Shown here: positions 1 to 8,569 of the stretch, one piece after another
Layout of the letters: every line of letters starts with the position of its first letter
Numbering within the stretch: position 1 is the first letter of the stretch
Assembly: GCA_944381325.1 (NCBI GenBank)
Contig: CALWKS010000001.1
Coordinates: 372,001-436,000, forward strand
Length of the DNA: 64,000 nt
Reading direction: 5' to 3'
Source: an uncultured Christensenellaceae bacterium
GTDB lineage: Bacteria > Bacillota > Clostridia > Christensenellales > UBA3700
Made by a program: the position numbers and the translations under genes
Notes under the pieces: model-generated
Databases searched by the model: none
What the model was told of the DNA's origin: nothing
Seen by the model: the letters and a program-made list of their open reading frames with translations, nothing else

Positions 1-151
1 GAAATTTTTCTTTATAATATATTTTTGTCGGCCACCATACGATTTTCATTAAAAATCTGCCTATAGAGCCGAGTATTCTGTAAAAAAGCCCCGGTTTCTT
101 CGCTTTCTTAGCTTCAGGGGTTGCCGTGTTGCTGTTAGTGTGTGTTGACAT
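1..151 (-). CDS. 1-acyl-glycerol-3-phosphate acyltransferase-like, N-terminal fragment
   Basis: The reading frame opens at an ATG inside the last codons of cmk and runs off the window edge, giving 50 visible residues. They comprise a short polar start, a Lys-rich stretch and then a hydrophobic, aromatic segment beginning GLFYRILGSI. This resembles the start of PlsC-type acyltransferases, which make phosphatidic acid at the membrane, and a plsC gene commonly follows cmk in Clostridia. The catalytic HxxxxD motif would lie beyond the edge, so the name is an inference from position and the hydrophobic start. The overlap with cmk (17 bases) implies translational coupling. Confidence 0.5.
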   Translation of the reverse strand, partial: MSTHTNSNTATPEAKKAKKPGLFYRILGSIGRFLMKIVWWPTKIYYKEKF

Positions 152-794
152 AACGTAAAATAACCTCTATCACTTCGTCGGTCGTCATATTCGTGCTGTC
201 AATAAGCACTGCATCCTCAGTCTGCACCAAAGGAGCAAAATCTCTGTGAGTGTCGTTGTAATCACGGTCATTGACGTCCGCAAGAACTGTCTCATAACTT
301 ATATCCGAGCCTTTGGCTCTGAGTTCTTCATATCTTCTTTTCGCTCTTTCCTCGGGCGTTGCAGTGAGGAAAAACTTATATTTGCTGTCAGGCAGAACAA
401 AACTTGTGATATCTCTGCCGTCGAGAACTATGTCGTTTTTCCTGGCTATTGCTCTCTGCTGTTCGACAAGGAAAAGTCTGACCTCTTTGATCTTGGAAAC
501 GTCGGAAGCCATTTTTGAAACGTGATGCTCTCTTATTGCGGAAGAAACGTCCTCCCCGTTGAGATATATCTTCTTTTCGTCTCCTTCACCGCGGAATTCA
601 ATTTCTATCTCGCTCAGCAACGGTATTACTTTTTCCTTATCGTTGACATCGATTCCTTTGCGATGGACGTAAAGAGCGACCGCACGGTACATAGCGCCGG
701 TATCCAGATAAATGATACCCAGTTTTTTTGCAAGTAATTTGCTGATAGTGCTTTTTCCGGCTCCGGAAGGACCGTCAATGGCGATATTGAGCAT
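135..794 (-). CDS. cmk: cytidylate kinase
   Basis: Phosphorylates CMP and dCMP to the diphosphates with ATP in the cytoplasm. The 219-residue product has the usual length. It carries a P-loop GPSGAGKST at residues 8-16, a DTGAMYRA nucleotide-binding segment just after it, a DGRDI motif in the middle and the lid-region Arg residues (PEERAKRR). An SD sequence GGAGG lies about 5 bases before the ATG. It follows the flavoprotein gene and overlaps the next gene at its 3' end, so it is probably one unit of a surE-flavoprotein-cmk-plsC operon. Confidence 0.95.
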   Translation of the reverse strand: MLNIAIDGPSGAGKSTISKLLAKKLGIIYLDTGAMYRAVALYVHRKGIDVNDKEKVIPLLSEIEIEFRGEGDEKKIYLNGEDVSSAIREHHVSKMASDVSKIKEVRLFLVEQQRAIARKNDIVLDGRDITSFVLPDSKYKFFLTATPEERAKRRYEELRAKGSDISYETVLADVNDRDYNDTHRDFAPLVQTEDAVLIDSTNMTTDEVIEVILRYVNTH

Positions 795-878
795 AAGCGC
801 CTCCGAAAATAATTTATGCGGAAATATCCGCTTATTACAGTTTATCCTATATTATAATAAATATCAAGTAAAATTTTT

Positions 879-2111
879 CTAAAGAAGCGCGCGCACGACA
901 GCCTTGGCAGTGGCAAAAGCTATCTGAAGATTGAATCCGCCCGTAAGCGCGTCGACGTCAAGGACTTCTCCTATAACGTAAAGTCCTTTGACTTTTTTGC
1001 AGGACATATCCTTGGGATTGATTTCTGAAACGTCTATTCCGCCCTGCGTTATTATTCCGAAATCTATTTTATCCTTTTTCACGGCTTCGAAACGCAATCC
1101 TTTGATCGTATTTACAAGCGCTTCGCGTTGCTTTTTAGAAATCGCGCCTGCCCTGAACTCTTCGTCTATTCCAGCTCTTTCAAGCACTTTAGGCGCGAGA
1201 GAACGAGGCATCAGCGTATATAGTACGGTCTTTACCGAAGCTTTGGGAGCGCTTGCAATTTCTCTCTGCACGCGTGCGTCTAAAGTCTGAAAATCGAGTG
1301 CGGGCTTGAGATCTATCTGAATATATGAGCCTTTAGGAAAAACGCTGTTTTTATCGCAATATTTTCCGATTTTCGAAGAAAGCGTAAGAATGATAGGACC
1401 GCTTACCCCTGTATGAGTAAACAGCATTTCACCGAAGTCCGAAGCAACGCATTTTTCTCCTGAAACAAAAGAAGCTTTCACATTTTTAAGGGATAACCCC
1501 TGCAATCCTTCAGTTCCTTTTGCAATTATCGGAACTAGTGCAGTCGTGGGATTTTTAACGTTAAGCCCGAGTTTTGACGCAAATCCGTAACCGTCCCCCG
1601 TACTGCCTGTCGCAGGATACGTTGCTCCGCCCGTAGCAAGAACAACGACTTCACAATCATAACTGTTTTTATCCGTTTTTACCGCGTTTACTGAGCCGTT
1701 AGCAACGTTTATGTCTGTTACCCTCTCTTCAAGACGCAGATCCGCGCCGTTAGAAAGCGCGTATTTTTCAAGCGCTTTTACTATATCGTTTGACTTGTCG
1801 GAAGCAGGGAAAACTCTGTTCCCTCTCTCAGTTTTCAGCTTTACGCCGAGAGAGTTGAAAAAAGCCATGCAGTCCGCAGGAGTAAACCCGTAAATCGCGG
1901 AATTCAAGAATTTGGGATTTGTAACAACGTTGTCGAGAAAGGTGCGGACGTCGCAATCGTTGGTAAGATTGCATCTGCCTTTACCGGTGATAAAAAGCTT
2001 TTTGCCGACGCGTTCGTTTTTTTCAATCAGAATTACGTCGTGTCCCGCCTCTGCGAGTCCTCCCGCACACATCAATCCCGCAGCTCCGGCGCCTATAACT
2101 ACCGCTCTCAC
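879..2111 (-). CDS. NAD(P)/FAD-dependent oxidoreductase, HI0933/YhiN family
   Basis: A 410-residue flavoprotein. The N-terminal Rossmann motif GAGAAG (residues 7-12) binds FAD, followed by an acidic IEKN at the end of the second strand and the family signature GKGRCNLTN around residues 43-51. The C-terminus has the second FAD-contact signature (GEVLDVDALTGGFNLQIA). The family is widespread, and its physiological substrate is generally unknown; the database label BaiN comes from a bile-acid study of relatives and should not be taken as function here. The gene overlaps surE by 4 bases and lies 84 bases before cmk, an order often seen in Clostridia. Confidence 0.85.
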   Translation of the reverse strand: MRAVVIGAGAAGLMCAGGLAEAGHDVILIEKNERVGKKLFITGKGRCNLTNDCDVRTFLDNVVTNPKFLNSAIYGFTPADCMAFFNSLGVKLKTERGNRVFPASDKSNDIVKALEKYALSNGADLRLEERVTDINVANGSVNAVKTDKNSYDCEVVVLATGGATYPATGSTGDGYGFASKLGLNVKNPTTALVPIIAKGTEGLQGLSLKNVKASFVSGEKCVASDFGEMLFTHTGVSGPIILTLSSKIGKYCDKNSVFPKGSYIQIDLKPALDFQTLDARVQREIASAPKASVKTVLYTLMPRSLAPKVLERAGIDEEFRAGAISKKQREALVNTIKGLRFEAVKKDKIDFGIITQGGIDVSEINPKDMSCKKVKGLYVIGEVLDVDALTGGFNLQIAFATAKAVVRALL

Positions 2112-2851
2112 AGTTTTATCCCCTTTATCGCTTCAAACAAAGCGGAATCGTTGAAATTGAGTTTTACGGGAGCTATAGTTGCATATCCCTGTTCAGTCAG
2201 CACAACGTCGGTGTCTCCGTCGTTGACTTCGCTTGCCACGGGATAACCCGTTATAAAATATCCGCTTCCCTCGACATACTGGTATTCGTCCAGGTATTTT
2301 CTGTCGCCGGTAGTGGAAAAACGCACGCCTTTGAGCTGAGGGGGCACGCACGGGAAATTTATATTGAAAATCGTGTTTTTATCTGTAGGCAGAAGACCTA
2401 TCAGAAATTCAAGATTATTTGCAACAAAATCCGCAACGTAAGTATAATCGTTATCCTTGCAATCGTAAGACACGGCAATTCCGTAAACGCCGTGCATGCA
2501 CGCTTCAAGCGCGGCGTTGACCGTGCCTGAATATGCGATATCCGTGCCTATGTTGCAGGTATTGTTTATTCCGCTTATAACGACGTCAGGCTTCTCTCCC
2601 TTCATTATCGTATCTATTCCGAACTTCGTGCAATCTGCGGGAGTTCCGTTGAGAATATAGCTCTCGAAGTTTTCAGATACAGCCATCTGCATATAGTTGA
2701 GCGCGCTGTGGAAAGTAAGACTTCTGCTGCTTCCGCTTCTCTCAGTATCGGGAGCAATAACCGTTACGCTGTGTGATTTTGAAAGACTTTCGGCAAGAGT
2801 GAGAATGCCTTTTGCGTAAAGTCCGTCGTCGTTTACAAGTAAAATTTTCAT
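2108..2851 (-). CDS. surE: 5'/3'-nucleotidase SurE
   Basis: A 247-residue metal-dependent phosphatase that removes phosphate from nucleoside monophosphates. The start is set at MKILLVNDDG because the metal-binding Asp pair (residues 8-9) is always near the N-terminus in SurE; an upstream TTG would add 13 unrelated residues. Other signatures are the SGSSRSLT segment and SGINNTCNIGTDIAYSGT, which supply metal and phosphate ligands. There is no good SD directly before this ATG. The oadA terminator lies just upstream, so this gene probably heads its own transcript. Confidence 0.93.
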   Translation of the reverse strand: MKILLVNDDGLYAKGILTLAESLSKSHSVTVIAPDTERSGSSRSLTFHSALNYMQMAVSENFESYILNGTPADCTKFGIDTIMKGEKPDVVISGINNTCNIGTDIAYSGTVNAALEACMHGVYGIAVSYDCKDNDYTYVADFVANNLEFLIGLLPTDKNTIFNINFPCVPPQLKGVRFSTTGDRKYLDEYQYVEGSGYFITGYPVASEVNDGDTDVVLTEQGYATIAPVKLNFNDSALFEAIKGIKL

Positions 2852-2907
2852 AGCTATATTATTACACGACGATCCGCCTTTTGTAAACAAAAAGCGGACT
2901 TCCTCAT

Positions 2908-2935
2908 AAAAAATGCCGCGCCTTACGGCGCGGCA
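2908..2935 (-). terminator. terminator after the decarboxylase operon
   Basis: A perfect 9-bp stem (TGCCGCGCC / GGCGCGGCA, loop of 4) stands 20 bases past the oadA stop and is followed on the minus strand by TTTTTT. This is a classic intrinsic terminator. Confidence 0.9.
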
Positions 2936-2954
2936 GATTTATGCGAATTGCTTA

Positions 2955-4346
2955 TCAGACGGGCTGAATACCGTTTGCGGTATCGCCGATTTCGCTGTCA
3001 ACCTTATACTTGTTAGCCTGACGGTACTTGAAATAGTTGATAGCGACCTGCGGGAACAGTGCGTAGGACAAAACGTCCTCTTCCTGCTCGATATATTCCT
3101 TGATTTCGTCGCGGTACTTAGCAAGCTCAGGCTTGATAAGGTCTGCGGGACGGCAGGTGATCGGCTTTTCGTCGCCGAGAACCTTCTTGACGATTTCGGG
3201 ATTGGGCTCAGCAGGAAGCTTGCCGTACTTTCCTCTCAAAACGTCCTTGGTCTCTGCAGAAACCATCTTGTATCTCTCTCCGCTGATAACGTTGAATACT
3301 GCCTGAGTGCCGACTATCTGGCTGGTAGGAGTAACAAGCGGCGGATAACCGAGGTCCTTTCTTACATTGGGGACTTCTGCGAGAACTTCGTCGTATCTGT
3401 CCATAGCGCCCAGCTTCTTGAGCTGACCTACGAGGTTTGAAAGCATACCGCCCGGAACCTGGTAAATAAGAGCGCGAACGTCGGTCTTGAGAGACTTTTC
3501 AGTCAGCCAGCCGTCTTTCTTGAGTCTGTCAGCAACCTTATCGAAATATGAAGACAGTTCGTTGAGAGTCTTGAGGTCGAGACCGGTGTCGTACTCTGTG
3601 CCCTGAAGAACTGCGACCATAGGTTCGGTAGCAGGCTGAGATGTACCGTTGCCGAGAGCTGAAAGCGCGCAGTCGATGATGTCGACGCCTGCTTCGATAG
3701 CCTTAAGATAAGTCAGATTGCCAGTGCCTGAAGTCTGGTGAGTGTGCAGGTGAATTGGCACTTTTACTACTTTCTTGATACCCTTTACGAGTTCGTATGC
3801 GGTATAAGGCAGAAGAATACCTGCCATATCCTTGATACAGATGATGTCAGCGCCCATCTTTTCAAGTTCTTTTGCGAGCTTGATGAAGTATTCGTTGGTG
3901 TGAACGGGGCTGGTCGTATAAGATATCGTAGCTTCGCAGATACCGCCGTACTTCTTGCAGCTGTCCATAGCCTGCTTCATGTTTCTGGTATCGTTGAGCG
4001 CGTCGAAAATTCTGATGATGTCAATGCCGTTTTCGATTGATTTCTTTACGAATTCGTCAACGACGTCGTCAGCATAGTGCTTATATCCGAGGATATTCTG
4101 TCCGCGGAGAAGCATCTGAAGTTTTGTGTTGGGCATAGCCTTTCTGAGCTGGCGCAGTCTCTCCCACGGATCCTCGTTGAGGAAGCGGAGGCATGAGTCG
4201 AAAGTAGCGCCGCCCCAGCACTCTATAGAATAATATCCTACTTTGTCGAGTTTGGACGCGACGGGAAGCATCTCGTCCAGACGCATACGGGTCGCAGCCT
4301 GCGACTGATGCGCGTCTCTGAGTATAGTTTCTGTAATTTTAACCAT
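2955..4346 (-). CDS. oadA: oxaloacetate decarboxylase alpha-type carboxyltransferase (OadA/PycB/5S family)
   Basis: Moves the carboxyl group between a keto acid, expected to be oxaloacetate or pyruvate, and biotin. The 463-residue product has the TIM-barrel motif DAHQS at residues 11-15, the metal-site Lys in CIKDMAG (K172), and the HLHTH metal ligands at 199-203. The C-terminal part is the conserved carboxylase domain. No biotinyl domain is fused: biotin is on the separate carrier encoded upstream, as in PycB or the 5S subunit of transcarboxylase. SD GAGGT precedes the ATG. It is the last gene of the five-gene operon and has a strong terminator. Substrate choice between oxaloacetate decarboxylation and transcarboxylation cannot be read from sequence. 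Confidence 0.92.
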   Translation of the reverse strand: MVKITETILRDAHQSQAATRMRLDEMLPVASKLDKVGYYSIECWGGATFDSCLRFLNEDPWERLRQLRKAMPNTKLQMLLRGQNILGYKHYADDVVDEFVKKSIENGIDIIRIFDALNDTRNMKQAMDSCKKYGGICEATISYTTSPVHTNEYFIKLAKELEKMGADIICIKDMAGILLPYTAYELVKGIKKVVKVPIHLHTHQTSGTGNLTYLKAIEAGVDIIDCALSALGNGTSQPATEPMVAVLQGTEYDTGLDLKTLNELSSYFDKVADRLKKDGWLTEKSLKTDVRALIYQVPGGMLSNLVGQLKKLGAMDRYDEVLAEVPNVRKDLGYPPLVTPTSQIVGTQAVFNVISGERYKMVSAETKDVLRGKYGKLPAEPNPEIVKKVLGDEKPITCRPADLIKPELAKYRDEIKEYIEQEEDVLSYALFPQVAINYFKYRQANKYKVDSEIGDTANGIQPV

Positions 4347-4370
4347 ATATTCTTACCTCGTGATTCAATC

Positions 4371-5750
4371 TTATTTGCCGAACAGAGCAAGCAGAACGCC
4401 TGCTGCAACGGCACTGCCGATAACGCCTGCGACGTTGGGGCCCATAGCGTGCATAAGCAGATAGTTTCTCGGATTCTCTTCCTGACCTAAGTTGTGGGAA
4501 ATTCTTGCAGCCATAGGAACTGCGGAAACGCCTGCAGAACCGATGAGCGGGTTGACCTTTCCTTTCGAAACCCAGTACATAACCTTGCCGAGGAGCAAGC
4601 CGCCTGCCGTACCGCCTGCAAACGCAAACACACCGATGACGATGATTTTAAGCGTCTGCCAGGTAATGAATACTTCAGCAGTAGCCTTTGTACCGACAAG
4701 AACGCCCAGAAGAATCGTAATGATGTTGATGAGCTCGTTCTTGGAAGTATTGGTAAGTCTGGGAACAACTTCGGATTCCTTGAACAGGTTGCCCAGCATA
4801 AGCATACCGAGAAGCGGGACTGCACTGGGAAGGATAACACCTACGACGAGAGTAACGATGATCGGGAATACGACCTTTTCTGTCTTGGAAACGGGTCTGA
4901 GCTGTTCCATGACTACGGCTCTTTCCTTCTTCGTCGTCATAAGTTTCATTATAGGCGGCTGAATGACCTTTATCAAAGCCATATACGAGTACGCCGCAAC
5001 TGCGATTGACGGCAACAAGTGAGCCGCAAGTTTGGTAGTAACGTAAATTGCGGTAGGACCGTCAGCACCGCCGATAATAGCTATAGCGGACGCTTCTTCA
5101 CCTGTAAATCCGATATTGATCGCAATTATAAAGGTAAGGAAGATACCCAGCTGTGCCGCAGCGCCCAGGATAAGGCTCTTGGGATTTGCAATGAGCGGAC
5201 CGAAGTCTGTCATAGCGCCGATGCCGAGGAAGATGAGCGGCGGATAAATTACCCACTCAACGCCCTTATACAGATAGTAGAACAAGCCCTGGTCAGCAAC
5301 GACTTCGTGCGTGGAAGTAACTGTTATGCCGGGGAAAAGCTCCTGAACCTTAGCGGTTACCGCAGCAACTTTATCAAGCATGCTCATACCGTCGGTATTT
5401 ACGTTAAGCATCTGTGCAAGCTGAGCGATCGTACCGCTTATCACGGTGCCGTCTTCCAGCTTCAATGCTTCAGACAAATTGCTCGCGTCGAAGAAAGTAT
5501 ATCCCGCGGTACCGTACAGAACATTGTAAGTACCGGGTATGTTGATAATGAACATACCGAAACCTATTGCGAGGAGCAGGTTGGGCTCGAACTCCTTATA
5601 CACCGCGAGGTAGATCAGAACGCACGCAATAACGAGCATTACGAGATTCTGCCACAGCGGAGTGAGCGAAGTCATAAAGCCTGTGCTCATCCAGAGGTTT
5701 TTCAGGGAATCTACAAGGTCGAGCGACAAAATTGTAGATGAAAACGCCAT
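4371..5750 (-). CDS. oadB: Na+-translocating decarboxylase beta subunit
   Basis: The integral membrane subunit that decarboxylates carboxybiotin and exports Na+. The 459-residue protein is mostly hydrophobic helices. The hallmark SAIAIIGGADGPT is at residues 221-233, with the catalytic and Na+-site Asp at 230 (D203 in Klebsiella OadB). MTDFGPLIANP around 180-190 is also a family signature. It is longer than many OadB proteins because of a hydrophilic stretch at about residues 78-155, between an N-terminal hairpin and the first conserved block. It lies between the biotin carrier and oadA with short gaps, so the complex should be made stoichiometrically from one mRNA. Confidence 0.95.
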   Translation of the reverse strand: MAFSSTILSLDLVDSLKNLWMSTGFMTSLTPLWQNLVMLVIACVLIYLAVYKEFEPNLLLAIGFGMFIINIPGTYNVLYGTAGYTFFDASNLSEALKLEDGTVISGTIAQLAQMLNVNTDGMSMLDKVAAVTAKVQELFPGITVTSTHEVVADQGLFYYLYKGVEWVIYPPLIFLGIGAMTDFGPLIANPKSLILGAAAQLGIFLTFIIAINIGFTGEEASAIAIIGGADGPTAIYVTTKLAAHLLPSIAVAAYSYMALIKVIQPPIMKLMTTKKERAVVMEQLRPVSKTEKVVFPIIVTLVVGVILPSAVPLLGMLMLGNLFKESEVVPRLTNTSKNELINIITILLGVLVGTKATAEVFITWQTLKIIVIGVFAFAGGTAGGLLLGKVMYWVSKGKVNPLIGSAGVSAVPMAARISHNLGQEENPRNYLLMHAMGPNVAGVIGSAVAAGVLLALFGK

Positions 5751-5765
5751 TGTTTTGCCTCCGTA

Positions 5766-6152
5766 TTACGCTATCGTGCAGAGTACCGCGCCGGTATCGA
5801 CGTTTGCGCCTTCGCTTACAGAATAAGTGATAACGCCGTCTTTGGTAGCAACGATGGGGGTATCCATCTTCATAGCTTCGAGGATAACGATCGTATCGTT
5901 CGTCTTAACGGTTGCGCCGTTTGCAAAGCAAAGCTTCTTTACAAGACCGGGCATCTGGCTCTTAACGGGTTCGCCCTTTCCTGCCGCAGGTGCTGCAGCG
6001 GGTGCGGGTGCAGCTGCGGGAGCTGCAGCAGCTACGGGAGCCGCTTTAACTGCGGGAGCAGCGGGAATAACTACCGCGCCTGCCTCGCCGCCTACTTCTT
6101 CGATTTCTACGGCATAAGCCTTGCCGTTTACGGTTACATTGAATTTACGCAT
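5766..6152 (-). CDS. biotin carboxyl carrier subunit (gamma/1.3S type)
   Basis: A 128-residue carrier. Residues 1-25 form a short N-terminal segment typical of the family, 28-58 are an Ala/Pro-rich flexible linker, and 60-128 are the biotinyl domain. The biotinylation motif EAMKM is at residues 92-96, with biotin expected on K95. It shuttles CO2 between the carboxyltransferases and OadB. One carrier lies between genes for two different carboxyltransferases, which suggests that both use it. Confidence 0.95.
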   Translation of the reverse strand: MRKFNVTVNGKAYAVEIEEVGGEAGAVVIPAAPAVKAAPVAAAAPAAAPAPAAAPAAGKGEPVKSQMPGLVKKLCFANGATVKTNDTIVILEAMKMDTPIVATKDGVITYSVSEGANVDTGAVLCTIA

Positions 6153-6170
6153 ATTAACATCCTCTCATTA

Positions 6171-6617
6171 TTATTTAATTTCACTGATAGAGCGGACCCT
6201 GAACGGGAGATCGCTCATTTCGACTGCCTGTGCGCCGTAATACGCCGCTATAGCCGCCGTTATTGCCGCAACAACTTCGTCTTCGTCTGAATACTCGATA
6301 GCCTGTACGGGCGCGGGTATTTCCTTTACTTCCTCTACAACGGGAACTTCGTTTGCCTTTTTAGCCGCAAGTTTAGCGGGCAGATTCTGAAGATAAGCAA
6401 CAGCCTTAATAATCAGAATGAGCAGCAAAAGGACTACGAATACCATGCCGAGGCCCATAACGAAGACAAGCAGACCCGTAACAAGACGCTGTCCGAAATT
6501 CATGTCGCCGATGCCGAGTGCGTCGGGAGATCCTTCGACCGCACACGCAGAAAGCACCGTCGCCATAACTATCGCAAGCAGCATTATCACGGTAATCAAA
6601 GCCAATCTTTTCTTCAT
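6171..6617 (-). CDS. OadG-family small membrane subunit with a lipobox
   Basis: A 148-residue protein. The start is placed at MKKRLAL because GGAG lies about 7 bases upstream; the longer frame would overlap the previous gene and lacks an SD. OadG-type subunits anchor the carboxyltransferase to OadB. Here an N-terminal signal-like helix ends in LSAC (Cys at about residue 25), a lipobox. A second hydrophobic helix follows at about residues 44-69, then an Ala/Glu-rich segment with the DEDEVVAAITAAIAAY and FRVRSI signatures common in clostridial OadG-like proteins. A lipid anchor on an OadG subunit is unusual; the first helix could simply be uncleaved. Confidence 0.75.
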   Translation of the reverse strand: MKKRLALITVIMLLAIVMATVLSACAVEGSPDALGIGDMNFGQRLVTGLLVFVMGLGMVFVVLLLLILIIKAVAYLQNLPAKLAAKKANEVPVVEEVKEIPAPVQAIEYSDEDEVVAAITAAIAAYYGAQAVEMSDLPFRVRSISEIK

Positions 6618-6627
6618 ACTACGCTCC

Positions 6628-8031
6628 TTAAATACCAAGCAGCATCATAAGCGCGGACGCGATGTAGGGGCGGAGATTCTTTGCCTCAACCACGTTGTCT
6701 ACATAGCCTTCCTGAGCGCCGAGCATCGGATTTGCCTGAATCTTGGCATACTGCTCTGCCAGTTTAGCTCTGGTAGTTTCAACGTCCTTCGCCTTGCCGA
6801 GTTGTTCGCTCATAAGAGCGTTTACAGCCGTTTCGTTGTTTATCGGAGATATTTCTGCATTCTGAGTAGCGAGAGTGTAATCGAAACCTATACCCTTGCT
6901 CATGAGAACGCTGTATCCGAAGCCGATCGCCTTGCCGCAAGCTACGCCGATCTTATCGATAGAGCTGTTTGCAACGGTAGCAACGAGGTCTGCCGTAACT
7001 TTAGCCGCGCCTGCGAGTTCTTCTGAAAGGCTGGGGTTTACGCCGAGAGTGTCGACGAGAGTTACCAGCGGAATATCGAAACCGTCGAGTTTTTCAATGA
7101 AAGAAGTCAGCTTCTTTACGCCTGCAAGTGAAAGATATCCGTCTCCTACCTTGCTGTCGGTTGCCGCAATACCTACACTGATGCCGTTTACCTTTGCGAG
7201 CGCGCAGGTTACTTCAGGTGCGTATTCGCCGCAGTACTCAACGTAATCGCCGTTGTCAGCGACAGCCTTGACCTTTACAGCCGCCGAGCACTCTTTGTTG
7301 AGAGCGCTTGCAACGCGGTTGGGATCGTCGGTGGACTCTTCTTCAGCCGCAAGAAGAATGCTCGTGAGCTTAACCAGCTGCTTCTTGAGATCTGCTTCGT
7401 TCTTGTAAACGAACTGAGCAAGATCGCTGCCCTTCTTGTGAGCCTTAAAGCCGATCATATCAGCGTATTTCGGATAATCCTTTTCCTTTGAAGCGAGATA
7501 CATCGGGGAATTGACCGACATGATCGCGCTTTCGGACATGAATACGAAATCCGCCATTGCCGCAAACGACGCCATCATGCCGACGGCATTGCCTTTGACA
7601 ATACAAAAATGAGGTACCTGACCGCTTACGATAGCTGCTTCTGAAAGCACCTTCGCAAAACCTTCAAGTACGCTCACTCCTTCGCCCACTCTTGCGCCCG
7701 CACAGTCGATAACGGAAATAATAGGGGTGCCGGTCTTTACCGCTCTCTGCATACATCTTACGATTTTGTCTGCATGAGCTTTGCCGAGACTTCCCTTAAG
7801 AACTTCCGCATTTTGTGCGAATACGTGGAAGGGGCTTCCGTTTACGGTCGCGTAACCGGTAACAACGCCTTCGCCGAGAGCGCTTGCCGCATCGTCGAAG
7901 CCCTTACCTGTAACGAATACGTCGGTTTCGACAAAACTGCCTTTGTCGACGATACCGTCAAGGAAATCTTTGACTTTTGAGCAAGCCTTTTCGATCGCTT
8001 TAGCGCTGACCGTGAGATTGCTGTTCTCCAT
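6628..8031 (-). CDS. divergent acyl-CoA carboxyltransferase (MmdA/12S-like)
   Basis: A 467-residue protein of the carboxyltransferase (crotonase-like) fold with N- and C-terminal halves, slightly shorter than MmdA (about 510). DCAGARVGEGVSVLEG in the N-half and the AMADFVFM segment place it in the family. The usual Gly-Gly oxyanion segment of MmdA (CAGGA) reads GNAVGMMA here, and the C-half AY.AM segment is also changed, so substrate and even activity are uncertain. SD GGAGGG precedes the ATG. As first gene of the operon it should pair with the biotin carrier, OadG-like protein and OadB to form a methylmalonyl-CoA- or glutaconyl-CoA-decarboxylase-like pump, or with OadA as a transcarboxylase. 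Confidence 0.8.
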   Translation of the reverse strand: MENSNLTVSAKAIEKACSKVKDFLDGIVDKGSFVETDVFVTGKGFDDAASALGEGVVTGYATVNGSPFHVFAQNAEVLKGSLGKAHADKIVRCMQRAVKTGTPIISVIDCAGARVGEGVSVLEGFAKVLSEAAIVSGQVPHFCIVKGNAVGMMASFAAMADFVFMSESAIMSVNSPMYLASKEKDYPKYADMIGFKAHKKGSDLAQFVYKNEADLKKQLVKLTSILLAAEEESTDDPNRVASALNKECSAAVKVKAVADNGDYVEYCGEYAPEVTCALAKVNGISVGIAATDSKVGDGYLSLAGVKKLTSFIEKLDGFDIPLVTLVDTLGVNPSLSEELAGAAKVTADLVATVANSSIDKIGVACGKAIGFGYSVLMSKGIGFDYTLATQNAEISPINNETAVNALMSEQLGKAKDVETTRAKLAEQYAKIQANPMLGAQEGYVDNVVEAKNLRPYIASALMMLLGI

Positions 8032-8094
8032 ATTAAACCCTCCAGATTATATATAAAGTTTTAATTATCTTGGAAATAATTTACACCATTACAC

Positions 8095-8123
8095 ATTATA
8101 AATATTTATACCCCAAAAATCAA
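8095..8123 (-). promoter_or_regulatory. sigma-A-type promoter of the decarboxylase operon
   Basis: On the minus strand TTGATT (8118-8123), a 17-base spacer and TATAAT (8095-8100) lie about 65 bases before the first carboxyltransferase ATG. This predicts a leader of about 55 bases. Confidence 0.6.
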
Positions 8124-8540
8124 CTGATTTTCAGATAAAATAAACCCCTATATGACAATTTTTTAACATTACTGTTTTGTAATGGTTTTTATGATTTTTT
8201 TGTAACGGTTATGGATAAAATATATCTACATATGAGAATCATTTCGAATATTATTGTTTATTAATTCCGATAAGTTCGGTCGCAAGAACAAAAAGTTTTG
8301 AATAATTAGAAAAAAATATTCTCGGATCGCTATGAAATATTCAGCCGCGCCGCGACTGCAATATATATAATATTGATATTTAATATGAATATTAACCGCA
8401 CTGTTTTTAAGATGATAAACTTTTTGAAAATCTTATATCGATATAAACATTCAGAAAATCAGTCAGATCAACGGTTTAACAAAAGAAAGTCTGCAAATAC
8501 GCTCGTATTTCAGCAGTTCAATACTGAATTTGTTGAATAT
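8124..8540. other. AT-rich gene-free stretch
   Basis: About 400 bases between the decarboxylase promoter and the rluB terminator. It is rich in T and A runs and contains no frame with a plausible start, SD and protein-like composition on either strand. I see no clear RNA structure. Regulation of the operon could be located here. Confidence 0.5.
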
Positions 8541-8564
8541 AAAAGCGCCGCATTCAAGCGGCGC
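8541..8564 (-). terminator. terminator after rluB
   Basis: A 7-bp stem GCGCCGC / GCGGCGC with a 6-base loop follows rluB within 6 bases; TTTT follows on the minus strand. Confidence 0.8.
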
Positions 8565-8569
8565 AGATA

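Noticed and set aside
5019-5741. Long plus-strand frames opposite oadB, pnp and scpA
   Set aside because: They are antisense shadows of strongly conserved genes, lack SDs and show no family motifs.
8233-8247. Fur-box-like TGAGAATCATTTCGA upstream of the decarboxylase operon
   Set aside because: Only about 11 of 15 positions match, one half is poor and it lies more than 100 bases upstream of the promoter; AT-rich DNA gives such matches by chance.
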